A stretch of 64,000 nucleotides of DNA, taken from NCBI RefSeq assembly GCF_030064065.1, contig NZ_CP125946.1, forward strand, positions 310,001 to 374,000. The letters run 5' to 3'. Position numbers and translations under genes: made by a program. Below, piece by piece: positions 52,059-61,593 of this stretch. The notes below the pieces were generated by a model that was given only the letters and a program-made list of their open reading frames with translations, ran no database searches and was not told the origin of the DNA. The stretch comes from Rothia sp. SD9660Na (lineage in GTDB: Bacteria; Actinomycetota; Actinomycetes; Actinomycetales; Micrococcaceae). Numbering within the stretch: position 1 is the first letter of the stretch; each line of letters begins with the position of its first letter.

Positions 52059-54758
52059 ATGTTTGATGACGACGATTTTATGCCTGTGCCCGCTCCGCCG
52101 CGCTCTTCTGCGCCTGAGGGGGAGCCTTTCTTCGACGAGCCTCCTTTCGACCCCTTTTACGATGCGGCCCCTCCGGCCGATGACTTTGTGCCGCCTGCCT
52201 ACCAGGTGAGCGGGTTTATGCCTGATGTTGAGGACGCCCGCCCCGCTCCCAGCGTCAATCCCGAGACGCTGGTGGCAGGGCTGAATGAGCATCAGGCTGA
52301 GGCAGTAAAGCATGCTGGTAGCCCCTTGCTGATTGTGGCTGGTGCCGGGTCGGGTAAGACCCGCGTGCTGACTCACCGTATCGCCTACCTGCTGGCAACG
52401 GGGCGCGCCCACCAGGGGCAGATTCTGGCGATTACCTTCACCAATAAAGCTGCAGCCGAGATGAGGGAGCGTATCACCGCCCTGGTGGGGCCGCGGGCCC
52501 AGAGCATGTGGATTTCAACCTTCCACTCCTTTTGCGTGCGGGTGTTGCGCCGTGAGGCTAAAGCCCTGGGCCTCAAATCAACCTTCTCCATCTACGATTC
52601 GGCTGACTCCCAGCGCCTGCTGACCCTGATTATCAAGCAGATGAATCTCGATACGAAGAAGTTCACTGCCAAGGTCGTGGGTAACCGTATCTCTAATCTC
52701 AAGAATGAGCTGGTCAGCGCCCAACAGTTCGCAGCTGAAACCAGCCCCACCGACCCCTGGGAAGGCGTGATTTCGAAGGTCTACACGGCTTACACCGAGC
52801 GCCTGCGGGCAGCGAACTCCCTGGACTTCGACGACCTCATCTTTGAAACCGTCAACCTTCTGAAGAACCACCCCCAGGTAGCTGAGTACTACCGCCGTCG
52901 CTTCCGCCATATCCTGGTTGACGAATACCAGGACACCAACCACGCTCAGTATCAGCTGGTGCGGCAGCTGGTGGGGGGTGCGGTGTCCTTGCGCTCCGAG
53001 ACCGGCTCCGCCGATAACGGCCCCTACCCCGACGCCTACCCGCCTGCTGAGCTGACCGTGGTGGGTGACTCTGACCAGTCGATCTATGCCTTCCGCGGGG
53101 CTGATATTCGCAATATCACCGACTTTGAGGAAGACTATCCGGCTGCCCGCACCATTCTGCTGGAACAGAACTACCGTTCCACCCAGAACATCCTCTCGGC
53201 AGCCAACGCTGTGATTGAGCGTAACAAGGGCCGCCGCCCCAAGAAGCTCTGGACGGCCAGTGGCGACGGTGCCAAAATCACCGGCTACGTGGCAGAGTCC
53301 GAGCACGCTGAGGCCCGCTACATCGCCCAGGAAATTGACCGCCTGCGCGACGAGCACGGCACCGCCCCAGGCGACGTGGCGATTTTCTACCGCACCAACG
53401 CCCAGTCCCGAACCCTCGAAGAAATGCTCATGCGCGTGGGCCTGCCCTACCGCGTGGTCGGCGGTACCCGCTTCTACGAGCGCAAGGAAATCAAGGATGC
53501 CCTGGCCTACCTGCGTGTGCTGGTGAACCCCGATGACGACATCAACGTGCGCCGCGTGCTCAACGAACCCAAGCGCGGTATCGGCGCTAAGTCTGAGAGC
53601 GTGGTCGCCGACCACGCCCGCGCCACCGGTATCTCCTTTATGGCTGCCCTGCGCCTGGGCAGCGAGGTGCCCGGTCTGGGCGCTGCCGCCGTGAAGAAGA
53701 TGGCTGCCTTTGCCCAGATGATTGACGACCTGGCTCAACTCGCTGCCACCGAGACGGCAGCCACCTGCCTCGAAGCGGTGCTTGAGCAGACCGGCTACCT
53801 GGCGGCCCTGCGCGAATCCAAGGATATTCAGGACGAATCCCGCGTCGAGAACCTCTCCGAACTGGTGGACGCCGTACGCGAGTTCGAAATCGACAACGCA
53901 GGTGCCACCCTGGAGGACTTCCTCGAACACGTCGCCCTGGTCGCAGACGCCGACCAGATCCCCAACAAACCCAAGGCCGAGCAGGAGGGTGGGCCGTCCG
54001 CCGCCCAGATCGCAGCCGAGGTTGCCGAAGCCCGCTCCCAGGGCGTCATTACCCTGATGACCCTGCACACTGCCAAGGGCTTGGAATTCCCCGTGGTCTT
54101 TCTAACCGGCATGGAACACGGCCTCTTTCCCCACCAGCGAGCCCTCACCGATGACTTAGAAATGAGTGAGGAACGCCGCCTGGCCTACGTGGGTCTGACC
54201 CGCGCCATGGAACGGCTCTACCTCACCCGCGCTGAGAACCGCTCCATGTGGGGCCAGAGCCAGTTCAACCCGCCCTCCCCCTTCCTCGAAGAGATTCCCG
54301 AGGAACTCATTGACTGGAAGCGTACCGGCTCACCCTTCGGCGGCTACTCCGGCAGCGGTTACGGGGGCGCTTACGCGGGCGGACGCGGCGGCTGGGCTGG
54401 CAACCGCGGCGGAAGCTCTGTGAGCGGGTACGGTTCTTCGTACGAGTCCTCCACCTACTCCAGCCGCTTTGACGAACCAGCCAAGCGGCGGCGTCCTGCC
54501 GAACCAACTACCAGCGAAGTCAACGGCTCAGCTACCTACGGGCTCAAAGCAGCAGCTCGCCAGGTTTCCCGCGTGCAGCAGAACAAGGAAATCCCGGCGC
54601 TCGCGGTTGGCGACCGGGTTGAGCACACCAGTTTTGGTGAGGGCCGGGTGACTGCTCTTGAGGGTAGCGGTGATAAAACCGTAGCCAAGGTGCGCTTCGC
54701 GAAAGAAGAGAAACGGCTCTTGCTGCGCTACGCCCCGCTCACAAAGAAGACCGACTAA
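52059..54758 (+). CDS. pcrA: ATP-dependent DNA helicase PcrA/UvrD
   Basis: SF1 3'-5' helicase acting in repair and removal of RecA or stalled polymerase. ATG 52059 (TTGGAGAG upstream) gives 899 residues. The first 70 are acidic and Pro-rich. Motif I is GAGSGKT (95-101), motif II VDEYQDTNHAQY, motif III VVGDSDQSIYAFRGA, motif IV EQNYRST, motif V TLHTAKGLEFPVVFL and motif VI VGLTRAMERLYL. A long Gly/Ser/Tyr-rich linker precedes a C-terminal Tudor-like segment (VGDRVEHTSFGEGRVTALEG) that binds RNA polymerase in relatives. Confidence 0.96.
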   Translation: MFDDDDFMPVPAPPRSSAPEGEPFFDEPPFDPFYDAAPPADDFVPPAYQVSGFMPDVEDARPAPSVNPETLVAGLNEHQAEAVKHAGSPLLIVAGAGSGKTRVLTHRIAYLLATGRAHQGQILAITFTNKAAAEMRERITALVGPRAQSMWISTFHSFCVRVLRREAKALGLKSTFSIYDSADSQRLLTLIIKQMNLDTKKFTAKVVGNRISNLKNELVSAQQFAAETSPTDPWEGVISKVYTAYTERLRAANSLDFDDLIFETVNLLKNHPQVAEYYRRRFRHILVDEYQDTNHAQYQLVRQLVGGAVSLRSETGSADNGPYPDAYPPAELTVVGDSDQSIYAFRGADIRNITDFEEDYPAARTILLEQNYRSTQNILSAANAVIERNKGRRPKKLWTASGDGAKITGYVAESEHAEARYIAQEIDRLRDEHGTAPGDVAIFYRTNAQSRTLEEMLMRVGLPYRVVGGTRFYERKEIKDALAYLRVLVNPDDDINVRRVLNEPKRGIGAKSESVVADHARATGISFMAALRLGSEVPGLGAAAVKKMAAFAQMIDDLAQLAATETAATCLEAVLEQTGYLAALRESKDIQDESRVENLSELVDAVREFEIDNAGATLEDFLEHVALVADADQIPNKPKAEQEGGPSAAQIAAEVAEARSQGVITLMTLHTAKGLEFPVVFLTGMEHGLFPHQRALTDDLEMSEERRLAYVGLTRAMERLYLTRAENRSMWGQSQFNPPSPFLEEIPEELIDWKRTGSPFGGYSGSGYGGAYAGGRGGWAGNRGGSSVSGYGSSYESSTYSSRFDEPAKRRRPAEPTTSEVNGSATYGLKAAARQVSRVQQNKEIPALAVGDRVEHTSFGEGRVTALEGSGDKTVAKVRFAKEEKRLLLRYAPLTKKTD

Positions 54759-54762
54759 AATA

Positions 54763-54801
54763 AAAGTAGCCCGGCGCCGCCCCGTGGTGCCGGGCTACTT
54801 T
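54763..54801 (+). terminator. Terminator of pcrA
   Basis: AAAGTAGCCCGGC (54763-54775) pairs perfectly with GCCGGGCTACTTT (54789-54801), 4 nt after the stop. Confidence 0.93.
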
Positions 54802-54826
54802 CTGCCCGATTCACTCAAGGACGACC

Positions 54827-55438
54827 ATGGATCATCACGACTCTAACCTTCCCTCTATCGCCGAAGAATTTGTGGAGGCAATGGATGAGGTGACCGATAC
54901 CCGCGTGCAGCTTCAGGAGATTTCTGACCTCTTTCTCTTTCGCATCGAAATTGACTCTACAACTCCCGCTGCCCGCCGCATCGAAAAGGTGCTGGGTGCA
55001 TCTCTGCCGACCACCCGCGGGCAGGTAACAGGCGATGCAACCGCCCTGCACCTGCTTTACGGCACCCGCCAGGTCGTGGCCTGCCTCTACGTTGAAGAGG
55101 GCGTCTACCTGGTAGTGACCAGGGTGGACGCCGTAAAGCTGGGGCGCGCGCTCACCGCAGCCCTGGGGCGCGACGAGGGGCTGGTACTTGATGTGTCGGT
55201 CAACCGGACCGTGCTGAATCTGAGCGGAGTAGCGGCGGCGGACGTCATCGATGAGGTCGTCCACTTTGACTTCCCGCCGGACTTCTTCGACCCGGGCAAG
55301 GCCCTGTCCTGTACCGTAGCTGAGGCCCGCATTATGCTCTGGCGTATCGATGAGCTGGAGTATCTGATGGTGCCTCGTGCCTCCGATACAGCCCCCTTCT
55401 TGGTTAATATTTTGGACGCCTGCGAGAAGGTCAAATAG
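54827..55438 (+). CDS. Sarcosine oxidase gamma-subunit-like orphan protein
   Basis: A soluble 203-residue protein. The C-terminal half resembles SoxG and the related aminomethyltransferase fold: VLNLSGVAAADVIDEVVHFDFPPDFFDPGKALSCTVAEARIMLWRIDELEYLMVPRASDTAPFLVNILDACEK. In sarcosine oxidase the gamma subunit is structural, but no alpha, beta or delta subunit genes are here, so the role must differ or the partners lie elsewhere. The match is by pattern only. Confidence 0.5.
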   Translation: MDHHDSNLPSIAEEFVEAMDEVTDTRVQLQEISDLFLFRIEIDSTTPAARRIEKVLGASLPTTRGQVTGDATALHLLYGTRQVVACLYVEEGVYLVVTRVDAVKLGRALTAALGRDEGLVLDVSVNRTVLNLSGVAAADVIDEVVHFDFPPDFFDPGKALSCTVAEARIMLWRIDELEYLMVPRASDTAPFLVNILDACEKVK

Positions 55439-55648
55439 TCCCGGTGGGGGAGCGTTGGCGGTAACTGACAGGTTTGTTTCATTCAGAGGGAAATAAGTTC
55501 GCACCCCTATAGGTAAGTACGCTAAAGTTTCTTTGTGGAGAAGCTTTGTGTGCTCCAGCTCTCGCAATGGGGCGGGCACCGAACTTCGTACATGTAAACG
55601 CCGGGAGCACTGCTTTCTGGCATGACTTCGACGAAGAAGGACACACCT

Positions 55649-56815
55649 GTGGACCTGTTTGAATACCAGGCACGCGATCTCTTTGAGAAGCACGGCGTTC
55701 CCGTGCTCCAGGGTATCGTAGCTACCACCCCTGAAGAAGCAAAGGCAGCAGCTGAGAAGATCGGTGGCGTCACCGTTGTTAAGGCCCAGGTTAAGGTGGG
55801 CGGACGCGGTAAGGCTGGCGGCGTGAAGGTCGCTAAGACCGCTGATGAGGCTTACGAGTATGCCCAGCAGATCCTGGGTATGGACATCAAGGGCCATACC
55901 GTCCACCGTGTGATGATTGCCCAGGGCGCAGACATCGCTGAAGAGTACTACTTCTCCATGCTGCTTGACCGCGCTAACCGCTCCTACCTGGCCATGTGCT
56001 CCGTTGAGGGTGGCATGGACATTGAGACCCTGGCTGCTGAGCGTCCCGAGGCTCTGGCCAAGGTTGAGGTCAACCCCATGGACGGTATCACCGCCGAGAA
56101 GGCTGCCGAGATTGTTGAGGCCGCTGGCTTTGCTGAGGACGTGCGCGAGGACGTCGCTGCAGTGCTGGTCAAGCTGGGCGAGGTCTACAAGAAGGAAGAC
56201 GCCACCCTGGTTGAGGTCAACCCGCTGGTCAAGACCGGCGACGGTAAGATTCTGGCCCTGGACGGCAAGGTCTCCCTGGACGATAACGCTGAGTTCCGTC
56301 AGTCCGAGCACGAGGCCCTGGTTGATAAGTCAGCCGAGAACCCCCTGGAAGCTAAGGCTAAGGAAAACGACCTCAACTACGTCAAGCTGGACGGTGAGGT
56401 TGGCATCATCGGTAACGGCGCGGGTCTGGTCATGTCTACCCTGGACGTGGTTGCCTACGCCGGTGAAAACCACGGCAATGTCAAGCCCGCTAACTTCCTC
56501 GACATCGGCGGTGGTGCTTCTGCTGAGGTGATGGCAGCTGGCCTGGATATCATTCTCAACGACGAGCAGGTCAAGTCTGTTTTCGTTAACGTCTTCGGTG
56601 GTATCACCTCCTGCGACGCTGTAGCTAACGGTATCGTCAAGGCCCTGGAAATCCTCGGTGATAAGGCAACTAAGCCCCTGGTTGTCCGCCTGGATGGTAA
56701 CAACGTCGAAGAGGGCCGTCGCATTCTCACCGAAGCCAACCATCCCCTGGTCTACCAGGCAGAGACCATGGACTCCGGTGCCGATAAGGCTGCCGAGCTG
56801 GCCCACACCGCCTAA
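55649..56815 (+). CDS. sucC: Succinyl-CoA synthetase beta subunit
   Basis: With SucD converts succinyl-CoA to succinate with NDP phosphorylation in the TCA cycle. GTG 55649 with AGAAGGA upstream starts [17 protein letters not shown] and gives 388 residues, exactly the E. coli length. The ATP-grasp region has [16 protein letters not shown], and the C-terminal part has [13 protein letters not shown] and [19 protein letters not shown]. sucD follows after 33 nt. Confidence 0.97.
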   Translation: MDLFEYQARDLFEKHGVPVLQGIVATTPEEAKAAAEKIGGVTVVKAQVKVGGRGKAGGVKVAKTADEAYEYAQQILGMDIKGHTVHRVMIAQGADIAEEYYFSMLLDRANRSYLAMCSVEGGMDIETLAAERPEALAKVEVNPMDGITAEKAAEIVEAAGFAEDVREDVAAVLVKLGEVYKKEDATLVEVNPLVKTGDGKILALDGKVSLDDNAEFRQSEHEALVDKSAENPLEAKAKENDLNYVKLDGEVGIIGNGAGLVMSTLDVVAYAGENHGNVKPANFLDIGGGASAEVMAAGLDIILNDEQVKSVFVNVFGGITSCDAVANGIVKALEILGDKATKPLVVRLDGNNVEEGRRILTEANHPLVYQAETMDSGADKAAELAHTA

Positions 56816-56848
56816 ATCACCGCTGATTATTACTAGAAGGTTTTTACA

Positions 56849-57766
56849 ATGTCTATCTTTTTGAACAAGGACTCCAAGGTCATCGTTCAGGGCATCACCG
56901 GCGGTGAAGGCACCAAGCACACCGCCCGTATGCTCGCAGCCGGCACCCAGATTGTCGGCGGCGTCAACGCCCGCAAGGCCGGCACCACTGTCTTCCACAA
57001 GGACGCCTCCGGTAACGACGTTGAGCTGAACGTCTACGGCTCCGTCGCTGAAGCCGTCAAGGAGACCGGCGCAGACGTCTCTATCGTCTTCGTTCCCCCG
57101 GCCTTCACCAAGGACGCCGTGATTGAAGCTATCGACGCTGAGGTGCCCCTGGTCGTCGTTATTACTGAGGGTGTGCCCGTAGGTGACACCGCTGAGTTCT
57201 GGGCCTACGCCAAGAGCAAGGTTGGCGCTGACGGCAGGCAGATTACCCGCATCATCGGCCCTAACTGCCCCGGCATCATCACTCCCGGTGAGTCCCTGGT
57301 CGGTATTACCCCCGCCAATATCACCGGTAAGGGCAAGATTGGCTTGGTCTCTAAGTCGGGTACCCTGACCTACCAGATGATGTTCGAGCTGCGCGACATT
57401 GGCTTCACCACCGCTATTGGTATCGGCGGTGACCCCATCATCGGCACCACCCACATCGATGCTCTCGAGGCTTTCGAGGCTGACCCCGAGACCGAGGCAA
57501 TCGTTATGATCGGTGAGATCGGTGGTGACGCTGAGGAGCGTGCTGCTGAGTTCATCAAGGCTAACGTCACCAAGCCCGTTGTTGGCTACGTTGCAGGCTT
57601 CACCGCCCCCGAGGGTAAGACCATGGGCCACGCGGGTGCGATTGTCTCCGGTTCATCTGGCACTGCCCAGGCCAAGAAGGAGGCTTTGGAAGCCGCTGGC
57701 GTGAAGGTGGGTAAGACCCCCTCAGAGGCTGCCCAGCTCATGCGCGAGATTTTTGCCTCCCGCTAA
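56849..57766 (+). CDS. sucD: Succinyl-CoA synthetase alpha subunit
   Basis: Carries the CoA site and the phosphorylated histidine of the enzyme. The 305-residue protein has [35 protein letters not shown] at the start, [14 protein letters not shown], and the active-site histidine in [11 protein letters not shown] (about H261). AGAAGG precedes the ATG. A hairpin follows at 57796. Confidence 0.97.
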   Translation: MSIFLNKDSKVIVQGITGGEGTKHTARMLAAGTQIVGGVNARKAGTTVFHKDASGNDVELNVYGSVAEAVKETGADVSIVFVPPAFTKDAVIEAIDAEVPLVVVITEGVPVGDTAEFWAYAKSKVGADGRQITRIIGPNCPGIITPGESLVGITPANITGKGKIGLVSKSGTLTYQMMFELRDIGFTTAIGIGGDPIIGTTHIDALEAFEADPETEAIVMIGEIGGDAEERAAEFIKANVTKPVVGYVAGFTAPEGKTMGHAGAIVSGSSGTAQAKKEALEAAGVKVGKTPSEAAQLMREIFASR

Positions 57767-57795
57767 TCTCTGCCCTCCAGGGGCTGTGCATGATG

Positions 57796-57828
57796 ACGCC
57801 GGTGCTACCCAGCTGGTGGCACCGGCGT
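57796..57828 (+). terminator. Stem-loop after sucCD
   Basis: ACGCCGGTGC (57796-57805) and GCACCGGCGT (57819-57828) are perfect arms with a 13-nt loop, 29 nt after sucD. A T-rich stretch follows 15 nt later. Confidence 0.8.
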
Positions 57829-57902
57829 TGTCGTGCCCTGGTTATTTTTTGGGGTGGTTAGGTCTGGGAAGTCTGCGGAGAGAACTTGGGCCGTATAAAC
57901 TG

Positions 57903-57925
57903 TTAATGATAATTATTATCATTAA
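57903..57925. promoter_or_regulatory. Perfect 23-bp Zur/Fur-like palindrome
   Basis: TTAATGATAAT and ATTATCATTAA are 11-bp perfect arms around one central T (57903-57925), in the 218-bp gap before the anchored surface protein. The TGATAAT...ATTATCA core resembles Zur and Fur operators. It lies 59 nt before the start codon, near the expected promoter. Confidence 0.78.
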
Positions 57926-57984
57926 GCTATAATTGGTGGCAGTTACACCCAAGCAATTGCCATTATTTTATCGAAGGATTACGT

Positions 57985-59703
57985 ATGCATACTCTCCATA
58001 GGGGGCTGGTGGCCCTGCTGGCCTTGATGCTAGCAGCCTTTTACTTACCTCTAGCCCAAGCCGCTGACTCCCGCATTGAGATTAGTAAAGGCCACACCGA
58101 TGGATTCTATGTGCTCACCGACTCCAAGACCCCAGTAGTCAAAGTCGCTAATGGAATCCGTAACACTCTCTACGATCCCAATGAGGTGGTTTTTCTCATC
58201 GATGATTCCACCTACGGAACCGGCTATACTTTTAGGGGCCTCGAGCACAGCGGGCCAGAAGGTTACTATACCGCCAGCTTTGACGCAGATAGGTACTTTG
58301 AGCCCGGCTGGAGTGCCCCTGGCTTCCGCGATAACGGCTTTGCTTCCATGCGAATTGACTTCATAGCGGCAACGGGTCCTGGGCCGATTGCTTTGTTCGG
58401 TAACGACCCGCTTGGCGGAGAAGATGAGTTTGCCATTGCTCCTTTCTTAGAAGGTGGGCGTTACTACATAGAACCTGGTGCTAGCCTACCTATCCTGGGG
58501 CATACCCATGCCCACTGGTACTTTGAACACGCCGGGACCTACACCATCACTGGCCAGGCCGTAGGTGTAACCCACGACGGTACTGAGCTCCGCTCCGAGA
58601 CCTTCACTGAGATGTTCAAGGTTGAAAAGAGCGAGCAGGATGCCCGCCCGTCTCTCCCTTCCCTGCCAATCGGCGCCCCTGTTGACTCGACCCCGGCTCC
58701 CACTTCTCCTGCACCGACTGCTCCTGAACCGACTGCTCCTGCACCGAGCACCTCCGCCTCCCAGCCTGAAAAGCTTAGTACCGAGCCTGTGACCATTAGC
58801 GCGGGGCACATTGACCTCTTCAACGTTGCTTCCCGTGGCGGGCTGTTGGAGCTAGCCGCTAAAGATGGCACTGGCAAGGGCTATGTCTACCGCTCCCCCG
58901 AGAGCGTTACTATCCTGATTGACGATTCGGCTTTTACCGAGCTGCCAGCCTCCCTCGCCCAGCAGTTGGCCGAGCGTGGCTACTTCATCAGCGAAAACGG
59001 TACTTCACAGCAGACCCTGCCTTTTATGGGCTGGGATACCTCAGCTGTTGCCCCCGACTATTCCTCAATTGACCTGGAGTTTATTTCGGTAACCGGGCCG
59101 GGCCGTATTCTGCTCTTCCAGTCCTCACCCTTTACTGGCCTGACCTCCCCCTTCAGCGATGGGCGGTTCGAGATGTCCTCGGGGTCAGTCATCACCCAGA
59201 ACTTTCCCAGCCATGTTCACACCAATTGGCTCTTTACCGAACCGGGTGTGTACACGGTAAAGGTACGGGCTGCTGGTACGCCCCAGGCCGGTGACCAGCG
59301 GCTTGCCTCCCAGGTCGGCACATACACGTTTGTGGTGGGCGCTGAACCCTCTCACACCCTGCCTAGCGTGTCAGCCACCCCGGTACCTTCTACGATGCCT
59401 CACTCTGTAGCGGCTCCTGCCTCGCCGGTGGCCGCAGCCTCCCCAACGGCTCAGTCAACGGGAGCTGCCGCTGTGGCTGCTTCAACTCTGGGCACCGTAA
59501 ACCAGGCTGTAAGTGCGACTGCGAGCCCTTCGGCAGCAGCTACCTCATCTAGCTCATCCACCTCGCCTGCTACCGCTTCGTCTCAGGAAGGCGGGGTTCT
59601 GGCCCACACCGGTGCAGTTGGGGTGCTGCTGGCTCTCTTCACAGGTCTGCTCTTGGCCGCTACCGGTGTGATTCTAGTGGGCCGCCGCAACGCAGGTAGC
59701 TAG
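57985..59703 (+). CDS. Sortase-anchored surface protein with two choice-of-anchor M repeats
   Basis: Exported wall protein of 572 residues with a signal peptide (about 1-27, cut after QAADS region). Two similar domains follow, about 30-205 (IEISKGHTDGFYVLTD) and about 270-450 (TISAGHIDLFNVASRGG). Each repeats VTILIDDS/VVFLIDDS, then IDFIAATGPGPIALFGNDP or IDLEFISVTGPGRILLFQSSP, then HTHAHWYFEHAGTYT or HVHTNWLFTEPGVYT. A Ser/Pro/Ala stalk precedes the sortase signal LAHTG (539-543), a hydrophobic segment and RRNAGS. Such proteins often accompany zinc ABC importers. Confidence 0.87.
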   Translation: MHTLHRGLVALLALMLAAFYLPLAQAADSRIEISKGHTDGFYVLTDSKTPVVKVANGIRNTLYDPNEVVFLIDDSTYGTGYTFRGLEHSGPEGYYTASFDADRYFEPGWSAPGFRDNGFASMRIDFIAATGPGPIALFGNDPLGGEDEFAIAPFLEGGRYYIEPGASLPILGHTHAHWYFEHAGTYTITGQAVGVTHDGTELRSETFTEMFKVEKSEQDARPSLPSLPIGAPVDSTPAPTSPAPTAPEPTAPAPSTSASQPEKLSTEPVTISAGHIDLFNVASRGGLLELAAKDGTGKGYVYRSPESVTILIDDSAFTELPASLAQQLAERGYFISENGTSQQTLPFMGWDTSAVAPDYSSIDLEFISVTGPGRILLFQSSPFTGLTSPFSDGRFEMSSGSVITQNFPSHVHTNWLFTEPGVYTVKVRAAGTPQAGDQRLASQVGTYTFVVGAEPSHTLPSVSATPVPSTMPHSVAAPASPVAAASPTAQSTGAAAVAASTLGTVNQAVSATASPSAAATSSSSSTSPATASSQEGGVLAHTGAVGVLLALFTGLLLAATGVILVGRRNAGS

Positions 59704-59756
59704 ACCCTCTGCGGGCGGCTCCTTCCCCGCAAGGGGAGGCCGCTGATACCCGATAT

Positions 59757-59789
59757 CAGACCCCGTTGGTGCCCTGCCACCGGGGTCTG
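59757..59789. terminator. Convergent terminator
   Basis: CAGACCCCG (59757-59765) pairs with CGGGGTCTG (59781-59789), between the surface-protein gene and the anti-sigma gene. Confidence 0.75.
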
Positions 59790-59859
59790 AAGCTGTGGCC
59801 CGAAGAAGATGAAGGGAAGGCAGGAGGCTGGAGGCCCGTGCCGGGTGGCTAGAGGTGGC

Positions 59860-60627
59860 TTAGCTGCGGGTTCCCATGGTATCGAGCATGAAGGGTTTAG
59901 CGCTGGGTTGGTGGGCATTGATCGTTTCAATCGAGATGCCAAACTCGACGACCTGCGATAGGTCTTGGTCCACTAGTTCACTGAGGGTAGTTGTGGAGTG
60001 GTGTACGTCGAGGGTGCCTGAGCCTACGATGGTGCCGTGAGCGTCATAGAGCCAGATCATGTAGACCTGACCTTCGGGCAGGGCCGGTAGCCCGCTGGTG
60101 GTGATTCCGGCCATGTTGTGGGAGGGGGAGTAGAGCACTGAAACCGTTGAGGAGCCCATATCACCTTTGGCGAGGGAGACATCCTCGGCCATGCTGATTT
60201 CTTCTATCAGGGACTGCTGCTGGGCGGTAACTGCGGCAAGGTCCCTCTGAAGGTCTTGCACCTGGAGATGCTGGTTATAGCTCCACACTCCGGCCATGAT
60301 GGCCGCCAGGCTTGCAGCTAGTGCCAAGAGCGAGGGCTTTAGGCGGCTAGTTGAGGGGGTGGACGCGAGTGTGGCGGGCGGCGTGGGGTCTGCTAGTTCT
60401 GGCGTAGGCCGGGGCTGAGGAGTGTTACGCACCTGCTGCATCACTGCCGCTTTGAGGCGTGTGGGGGGGCTGATCAGGGGAAGGGATATGCCTACCTCTG
60501 TGAGAGCCTCCCGGTAGCTTACTGCCTGAGCGAGGAGATCGGGGCCTGCCTGGGCTTCAAACTGGCGGCGTTCGTGCTCGGTGAGTTCGCCCAGTGCGTA
60601 GGCGGTTACCTGGTCTTCATAAGTCAC
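59860..60627 (-). CDS. Anti-sigma factor, RskA-like
   Basis: Membrane anti-sigma factor that holds the cognate SigK-like factor inactive. GTG 60627 overlaps the sigma stop (GTGA) with GGAGG upstream and gives 255 residues. The N-terminal cytoplasmic anti-sigma helix region (YEDQVTAYALGELTEHERRQFE, about 3-24) lies before a membrane segment (LLALAASLAAIMAGVWSY, about 98-115). An extracytoplasmic RskA domain (about 155-255) has LPALPEGQVYMIWLYDAHGTIVGSGTLDVH. Regulated proteolysis may release the sigma factor. Confidence 0.87.
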   Translation of the reverse strand: MTYEDQVTAYALGELTEHERRQFEAQAGPDLLAQAVSYREALTEVGISLPLISPPTRLKAAVMQQVRNTPQPRPTPELADPTPPATLASTPSTSRLKPSLLALAASLAAIMAGVWSYNQHLQVQDLQRDLAAVTAQQQSLIEEISMAEDVSLAKGDMGSSTVSVLYSPSHNMAGITTSGLPALPEGQVYMIWLYDAHGTIVGSGTLDVHHSTTTLSELVDQDLSQVVEFGISIETINAHQPSAKPFMLDTMGTRS

Positions 60628-61268
60628 GCCGTACCTCCCAAAATACAACGCAGGTTGTTGAGGGCCTGCTTCATACGAGATTTTACTGTGCCCACAGGAA
60701 TATTAAGATGGTCAGCTATCTGCTGCTGAGTCATGCCGCGAAAATAGGCCAGGTACACCACTTGTGCTTGACCTTCCGGGAGCTGCTCGATGGCGCCGCC
60801 TACCCACTGTCGGTTGCCGCTAGCTTCGAGAACCTGGTCAATGGGCTGATAGCTTTCTGAGAAATGTTTGGCGCCCTCTACCAGATCACGTTGGTAGGCT
60901 GCCTGAGTGGAACGAACCCGGTCGATTGCCCGACGGTGTGTTATAGTACACACCCAGCCTTTGACGCTCCCTTTGTCCGGATTATAGAGGGGAGCTTTTT
61001 GCCACACTTCCAAGAAGATTTCTTGGGTGACTTCTTCGGCGTGGGCCTGATTGGTGAGCATACGAAAGGCCAGGGTGTAGATGAGCGGGGCAAGTTCGTC
61101 GTAGAGAGCTTCAAAGCAGTCCTGCCCTCCTGCAGCTGAGCAAGCGAGGAGCTGTTTGAGACGCTCGGCTGAATCGGTAATACTGAGTGCTTGCGCCAAA
61201 CCGGGGGTTGCCGTGTGCTGTGCTACCCCTAAGTGGTCGTGAGACCCAGTTGAGAACCTCTGTGTCAT
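60624..61268 (-). CDS. ECF RNA polymerase sigma factor, SigK-like
   Basis: Directs transcription of a small regulon, by analogy to M. tuberculosis SigK, which controls DipZ and MPT70/83. The 214-residue protein has region 2 (about 45-110, IYTLAFRMLTNQAHAEEVTQEIFLEVWQKAPLYNPDKGSVKGWVCTITHRRAIDRVRS) and region 4 (about 155-205, GQAQVVYLAYFRGMTQQQIADHLNIPVGTVKSRMKQALNNLR). It is translationally coupled to the anti-sigma gene, and dipZ is nearby. Confidence 0.92.
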   Translation of the reverse strand: MTQRFSTGSHDHLGVAQHTATPGLAQALSITDSAERLKQLLACSAAGGQDCFEALYDELAPLIYTLAFRMLTNQAHAEEVTQEIFLEVWQKAPLYNPDKGSVKGWVCTITHRRAIDRVRSTQAAYQRDLVEGAKHFSESYQPIDQVLEASGNRQWVGGAIEQLPEGQAQVVYLAYFRGMTQQQIADHLNIPVGTVKSRMKQALNNLRCILGGTA

Positions 61269-61371
61269 CTCCCTATGTTCTCATATTGTCCAGGTGCCCG
61301 TGTACCCAGACAGGGCGGTGCTGCCAGCTACCCCACCTCAGGTACACGAGCTTGGACTGCCGGGTTGGGGC

Positions 61372-61593
61372 TTATTTCTTGGTTTCTTCCATCATGGCAG
61401 TTTCTTCCATCATGGGGCTTTCCTCCATCATGGCAGTTTCTTCCATCATGGGGCTTTCCTCCATCATGGCAGTGGGGGATGTCGAGGCACCGGTTTCTTC
61501 CATACGGTCATTGGTGGAGCCGCAGGCTACCAGCCCGGTTAGTAGGGCAGAGGAGGCAACAAGAATCGCGGTTTTACGGAGGGGAAGGGTCAT
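61372..61593 (-). CDS. Tiny lipoprotein with Met-Met-Glu-Glu repeats
   Basis: A 73-residue exported lipoprotein. Signal peptide LRKTAILVASSALLTGLVACG gives a lipobox Cys at about 24. The rest is nearly all repeats of (A/P)MMEE(T/S), six blocks, ending KK. Such Met/Glu-rich starts are known to me from actinobacterial MPT83-like fasciclin lipoproteins, but here the fasciclin domain is absent. It lies upstream of sigK in the same direction and opposite dipZ. Metal binding by the Met/Glu repeats is possible. Confidence 0.75.
   Translation of the reverse strand: MTLPLRKTAILVASSALLTGLVACGSTNDRMEETGASTSPTAMMEESPMMEETAMMEESPMMEETAMMEETKK
61381..61472. repeat. 18/36-bp tandem repeats inside the lipoprotein gene
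   Basis: TTCTTCCATCATGGCAG and TTTCCTCCATCATGGGGC-type 18-bp units alternate, making about two and a half 36-bp periods between 61381 and 61472. They encode the Met-Met-Glu-Glu blocks. Slippage could change the repeat number between strains. Confidence 0.85.

Noticed and set aside
54815..57631. Long minus-strand frames opposite sucC and sucD
   Set aside because: These are GC-skew shadows. The plus strand encodes full-length SucC and SucD with all motifs.
61381..61472. CRISPR-like repeats
   Set aside because: The repeats are tandem, have no spacers, and encode a Met-Met-Glu-Glu peptide in frame.
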